Part shown: positions 60,561 to 64,000 of the stretch, in pieces
Layout of the letters: the number at the start of each line of letters is the position of its first letter
Position numbering within the stretch: position 1 is the first letter of the stretch
Source: Streptomyces sp. NBC_00285
Lineage (GTDB): Bacteria > Actinomycetota > Actinomycetes > Streptomycetales > Streptomycetaceae
Length of the DNA: 64,000 bases
NCBI RefSeq assembly: GCF_036174265.1
Contig: NZ_CP108055.1
Span: 2,666,001 to 2,730,000 of the forward strand
Reading direction: 5' to 3'
Position numbers and translations under genes: made by a program
Notes under the pieces: generated by a model
Seen by the model: only the letters and a program-made list of their open reading frames with translations
Told to the model about the DNA's origin: nothing
Databases searched by the model: none

Positions 60561-63302
60561 TCACCCGCCCGGCGGGGGCCCGCCCAGGGGCAGCCGCACA
60601 TCCAGGGTCGTGCCCTCGCCGGGCGGGCTGCCGACGGCCAACCTGCCGCCGATCGCCTCGACCCGGTCGGTGAGCCCGATGAGGCCGGAGCCGCGGCCCG
60701 GGTCGGCACCTCCGACGCCGTCGTCGCGGATGGTCAGCTCCAGGAAGCCGTCCCGGGTCTTCGCCGCCACCTCCACCACACGCGCGTGCGCGTGCTTCGC
60801 CGTGTTGGCGAGGCACTCGGACGTCACGTAGTAGGCGGCCACCTCCAGTTGCTCCGGCAGCCGGGCCGCGGGCAGCTTCAGGTCGAGCGCGACGGGGACG
60901 GCGGAGCGGCGGGCCAGGGAGCGCAGGGCGGGGCCCAGACCGCCTTTGGACAGGATGGCCGGGTGGATGCCGCGAGCCACCTGGAGCAGGTCCTGGAAGG
61001 CGTCGTCGAGGCCCTTGCCGACGTGCGCCAGCTGCTCGGCGAGCTCCGAGGACGGGTCGGTCACCAGGGTCTCGGCCAGCCGCAGATCCAGTTGGCAGGC
61101 GACGAGCCGTTGCTGGACCCCGTCGTGCAGATCGCGCTCGAAGCTCCGCCTGGAGGCGTCCGCGGCGGCCACCACGCGCGCGCGTGAGGCGGTCAGCTGG
61201 TCGCGGCCGTCGGCGTTCGCGATGGCGGTGGCGACGAGTTCGGTGAAGTCGGCCAGCCGCGACTCGGTGCCTGCGGGCAGCGGGTCCCGCCGGGAGGCGG
61301 CGAGCACGAAGCCCCACAGCCGGTCGTCGACGACGATCGGGGCGCCCACGGCATGCCCGACGTGGGCGGCGCGCCGGGTCCGGATGACCTCGTCGACGGC
61401 CTCGCGGCCCGCCTGTCTGCGTTTTTCGCGCGTGGCCTCCTCCAGCTCCGCCGGGAGGCCGAGCACGGTACCGAGGACGGTCTGGCTGCCGTCGGACTCC
61501 TGCCGCAGCACGGCCGCGGTGGTGTCCAGCAGGTCCCCCACCGCCTCGGCGACCCTCGCGAACACCTCGGACGGCGGCGCTCCTTGGGCCACCAGGGTGG
61601 CGACGCGGCGCAGGGCGGCCTGCTCCCGCGCGGTACGGCGCCTCTCGGTGACGTCCCGGGCCGTGGCGTAGACGAGGCCCTCCTCGGGGACCGGCCGGGC
61701 GCTCCACTGCAGCCAGCACTCGGTGCCGTCGGCCCGCAGATAGCGGTTCTCGAACTCGGCGACCTCGACGCCGCTCGACAGCCGCGCGAGGGCCTGCCGG
61801 GTGAAGTCCCGGTCCTCCTCGTGCACGAACTCCAGGAACGGCGTCGCCAGGATCGTCTCGCGCGGGCGGCCCAGGGTTCGCTCGAAGGCCGGGTTGACCC
61901 GCTTGAAGTAGCCGTCGACCCCGCTGATGCAGAGCAGGTCCAGTGAGAGGTTGAAGATGCTCGCCAGTTCCTGCTCGGCCTTCTCGCGCCGGCCGTGCAT
62001 CGCCGCGAAGGACGCCATGGCGCCGTTCATGCCGCCGAGCAGCTGGCTCCAGGTGCCCTCGAAGGCGCCTTCGTCGGCGCGGTGTTCGAGGCGGTTGTCG
62101 TCGATCGCCGTGTTCATGGCACGGATCTCGGCGGCCAGCCGCTCGGTGGTCACCCTCAGTTCGCGGAAGGTGTCGGCGACCTCGCCCAGTTCGTCGCGGC
62201 CCGTGTACGGGATGTCGTAGGAGAGATCGCCGTACGACAGTGCCCGGGCGCCCGCGGAGACCTGGCGGAGGGGCCGGGTGATCGACCGGCTGAGCGCGAG
62301 GGCGAGGAAGGTGACGAGGGCGAGCACGACCAGGCAGAGGGTGAGGTCGCGCACCACCCGGGTCTCCGCGCTGCGGCGGTCGTGACCGGCGGTGATGTCG
62401 AGTGCGCGGGCGGCCCGCTCCTGGATGCCGCGCAGGGATTCGATGCGGGCGCCGGAGTCGGCGAGCCAGCGCTCGTAGGAGGGCCAGGAGGCGTTCTCCG
62501 GGCGGGCGGTGGCAAGCAGGTCGCGGACCTCGCGGACGGCCCGGCCGGCGTCCTGGAACTGGATGACGTACAGCCGGGTGCGCAGGTCGGCCGAGGTGTT
62601 CTCCCGGAAGGCGTCCAGTTGGGCCGTCTCCAGGGCGGGCCAGCGTCCGGCGCCGGTGGGCCGGCCCGCGGGCCCGGCGAGCAGCGCGGCGACCTCCGCC
62701 TGCTCGCGTTCGGCGGCCTCGATGGCCCGCAGCAGCGCGATGTGGGCGTCGGCCGCGCGGCCCGACGCCCGGGTGGGGCGGCCGGACTCCAGCGCGGCGA
62801 CGTCGTGGAGCAGGGTGGCCTCGACGTTGCCGTACTGCTCGGCGATGTCGGGTGCGGTGAGCGAGCCGGTGGCCGTCTGGGCGTGCAGGGAGTGCAGTTG
62901 ACGGCCGAGGGCGTCGAGATCGCCGACGACGTCGGATCCGGACCACGGGGCGGTGTGGGCCACCGTGCGCTCCAGGACCCGGCCGGTGGTGCGCTCGGCC
63001 TCGGTCCGCTCGGCCAGGGTGCCCGGTCCGGGACGCAGGCGGGCCTTGACCGCGGCGAGCCGTTCGCGCGCGACGGCGTCGGCGACCTCGGCCGTGGCGG
63101 ACGACACCTGGGCCCCGGTGTGGAAGTCGCGCAGGGTCCGCGCCTCCCGCCACTGGCTCACGGAGCTGAACGCGGTGAAGACCAGAAGTCCGGCCACCGG
63201 CAGCAGGACCAGCAGCATCAGCTTCCGTCCGACGCGCAGCCGGGCGAGAAGCGGGACGCGCTGCGGGGCCCGGGGGTCTCGTCTGAGCGGTGAGTGGCGC
63301 AT
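60561..63302 (-). CDS. multi-domain sensor histidine kinase (nitrate/nitrite-sensing-like, HAMP, PAS, GAF)
   Basis: Membrane histidine kinase of 913 aa. Transmembrane helix 1 is at about 28-48 and helix 2 near 323-345; the extracytoplasmic part between is helical and resembles the NIT nitrate/nitrite-sensing domain. HAMP (SITRPLRQVSAGARALSYGD), PAS (ICISGVDGYFKRVNPAFERT region) and GAF (DLLDTTAAVLRQESDGS region) domains follow. The HisKA_3 phospho-acceptor is His726 in ERDLHDGVQQRL, and the ATPase N-box and G-box read SECLANTAKHAHA and GRGSGLIGLTDRVEAIGG. Partner of the LuxR-type regulator downstream on the same strand. Signal is inferred only from the domain type. Confidence 0.93.
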   Translation of the reverse strand: MRHSPLRRDPRAPQRVPLLARLRVGRKLMLLVLLPVAGLLVFTAFSSVSQWREARTLRDFHTGAQVSSATAEVADAVARERLAAVKARLRPGPGTLAERTEAERTTGRVLERTVAHTAPWSGSDVVGDLDALGRQLHSLHAQTATGSLTAPDIAEQYGNVEATLLHDVAALESGRPTRASGRAADAHIALLRAIEAAEREQAEVAALLAGPAGRPTGAGRWPALETAQLDAFRENTSADLRTRLYVIQFQDAGRAVREVRDLLATARPENASWPSYERWLADSGARIESLRGIQERAARALDITAGHDRRSAETRVVRDLTLCLVVLALVTFLALALSRSITRPLRQVSAGARALSYGDLSYDIPYTGRDELGEVADTFRELRVTTERLAAEIRAMNTAIDDNRLEHRADEGAFEGTWSQLLGGMNGAMASFAAMHGRREKAEQELASIFNLSLDLLCISGVDGYFKRVNPAFERTLGRPRETILATPFLEFVHEEDRDFTRQALARLSSGVEVAEFENRYLRADGTECWLQWSARPVPEEGLVYATARDVTERRRTAREQAALRRVATLVAQGAPPSEVFARVAEAVGDLLDTTAAVLRQESDGSQTVLGTVLGLPAELEEATREKRRQAGREAVDEVIRTRRAAHVGHAVGAPIVVDDRLWGFVLAASRRDPLPAGTESRLADFTELVATAIANADGRDQLTASRARVVAAADASRRSFERDLHDGVQQRLVACQLDLRLAETLVTDPSSELAEQLAHVGKGLDDAFQDLLQVARGIHPAILSKGGLGPALRSLARRSAVPVALDLKLPAARLPEQLEVAAYYVTSECLANTAKHAHARVVEVAAKTRDGFLELTIRDDGVGGADPGRGSGLIGLTDRVEAIGGRLAVGSPPGEGTTLDVRLPLGGPPPGG

Positions 63303-63311
63303 GGCCGGGCC

Positions 63312-63356
63312 TCAGATGGCGTCTGTTCCGGGTGCCGTGCCGTGGGTTTCCGTCAT
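63312..63356 (-). CDS. possible 14-residue leader peptide before the histidine kinase
   Basis: An ATG with GAAGAGG 8 bases upstream opens a 14-codon frame (MTETHGTAPGTDAI) ending 9 bp before the histidine kinase ATG. Its start overlaps the stop of a preceding 60-codon frame by ATGA. It could couple translation into the kinase gene or simply be chance. I give it low weight. Confidence 0.25.
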   Translation of the reverse strand: MTETHGTAPGTDAI

Positions 63357-63535
63357 GCGAAACACCTCTTCGTGGACGGCGCCGGCGCCGGTTCCCCGTC
63401 GGCGTACCGCGCCTGTCGGCATCGAACGGTCCGGCGTGGCCCGGCTGCCGCGATTTCCTCAGCATGCTCGTGGACTCCGCTGCCGTCCATGTGTTCCGGG
63501 GGCCGGTTCCGTGACGTCGGGCGGTGGTGGTTCAT
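63353..63535 (-). CDS. possible 60-residue coupled ORF
   Basis: A 60-codon frame starts with an ATG overlapping the stop of the solute-binding protein (ATGA) and ends overlapping the next small frame. The product is basic with two cysteines (VRCRQARYADGE, KRCFA) and no recognisable domain. The double ATGA coupling is suggestive, but codon use and length do not settle whether it is translated. Confidence 0.3.
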   Translation of the reverse strand: MNHHRPTSRNRPPEHMDGSGVHEHAEEIAAAGPRRTVRCRQARYADGEPAPAPSTKRCFA

Positions 63536-64000
63536 GATCCGTTCCTCGGGTAACCGTCGTGGGCGGCAAGGTCCTTGTCGATGGCCTCGACCGCCTCGTC
63601 CAGGGTGGCTTTCACCGGCGCCCTGTCGATCATGATCTTCGGGAAGGCCCTGGAGAACGCCTCGGTGATCGCCGGATAGGCGGGCGTCCGCGGCCTCGGC
63701 CGGGCCACCCCGCCCCTCAACTGCTCGATGAACAGATGCTCGGCGCCGCCCTCGGCGTACTCCGGCGACAGCTTCACCGCGCTGTCCGTGGCCGGGATCG
63801 CGCCGTTGGCCTCGGTCATCCGGTGGATCTGGTCCGGCTTGAGCAGATAGGTGAGGAAGCGCCATACGGCGTCGCCGTCGGCCCCGCCCGAGGTGAGGCC
63901 CCACTGCCAGGAGCCCATCCCGGTCACGGTGCCCTCGCCGAAGTCGGGCAGCGGCACGATCGTCACGTCACCGGGGAAGTGCTCGGCGTAGTCCGGGTAC
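63532..64000 (-). CDS. ABC transporter extracellular solute-binding protein, N-terminus cut by window edge
   Basis: C-terminal part (about 156 aa visible) of a family 1-type sugar or solute-binding lipoprotein. The segment VTIVPLPDFGEGTVTGMGSW, the QWGLTSGGADGDAVWRFLTYLL stretch and the AIPATDSAVKLSPEY and AFSRAFPKIMI regions are typical of the C-lobe. The frame is open through base 64000, so the signal peptide and N-lobe are missing. It lies upstream of the histidine kinase on the same strand and may be cotranscribed with it; a substrate-sensing link is possible but unproven. Confidence 0.85.
   Translation of the reverse strand, partial: YPDYAEHFPGDVTIVPLPDFGEGTVTGMGSWQWGLTSGGADGDAVWRFLTYLLKPDQIHRMTEANGAIPATDSAVKLSPEYAEGGAEHLFIEQLRGGVARPRPRTPAYPAITEAFSRAFPKIMIDRAPVKATLDEAVEAIDKDLAAHDGYPRNGS

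Overview
The window is chromosomal DNA of a Streptomyces or very close relative. The bases are strongly GC-rich, third codon positions are almost all G or C, GTG and TTG starts are common, and genes are joined by ATGA/GTGA overlaps. It carries the sporulation gene whiA and a central-metabolism block (tkt-tal-zwf-opcA-pgl, pgk/tpiA/gap) in an order I recall from the Streptomyces coelicolor chromosome around dapA, suf and whiA. That comparison is from memory, not from a search.

Layout. 1-5.8 kb: a GntR regulator cut by the left edge, a Ro60/Rsr protein with two tRNA-like RNA elements just upstream, a Tat-exported PhoX-type phosphatase behind a PHO-box-like repeat, and a large unknown acidic protein. 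6-13 kb: a secreted nuclease with a palindromic leader, an ArsR/SRPBCC pair, a two-ABM-domain protein, a YihY membrane protein, and a chain of small coupled genes (acidic peptide, Cys-rich protein, holin-like, DUF3618). 13.2-19.5 kb: dapA and dapD (lysine and diaminopimelate) around a SigE-type sigma factor with its membrane partner, a TetR/SMR efflux pair and an anchored AbfB-domain protein. 19.5-26.1 kb: the complete sufR-sufB-sufD-Rieske-sufC-sufS-sufU-sufT operon for Fe-S cluster assembly, with a SufR operator and an iron-box-like site in front. 26.3-35.1 kb: an AAC(3)-type acetyltransferase, an ABC exporter, a glycogen-debranching-like glycosidase overlapping a convergent glycosyltransferase, and a membrane-anchored STAND NTPase with TPRs. 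35.2-39.4 kb: ctaA and ctaB (heme A and heme O synthesis) flanking a nucleotidyltransferase, an amidohydrolase and a small conserved protein. 39.8-46.5 kb: the pentose phosphate operon. 46.8-50.8 kb: an RbpA paralogue, secG, tpiA, pgk and gap. 51-59.1 kb: a secreted M14 carboxypeptidase and the uvrC-rapZ-yvcK-whiA operon. 59.2-64 kb: a response regulator and histidine kinase pair around a MITE-like element, then the C-terminal part of a solute-binding protein cut by the right edge.

The most striking structure is between 2248 and 2608 on the minus strand. Two tandem RNA elements each contain a T arm, then an acceptor-like hairpin, then a D arm. This is a circular permutation of tRNA, enclosed by a terminal stem and preceded by a shared 23-nt block. 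It is the architecture expected of bacterial Y RNAs (YrlA type), and it lies immediately upstream of the Ro60 orthologue. One element looks like a class I tRNA and the other like a class II (leucine-type) tRNA with a long variable arm. A tRNA finder would probably miss them or call them broken tRNAs.
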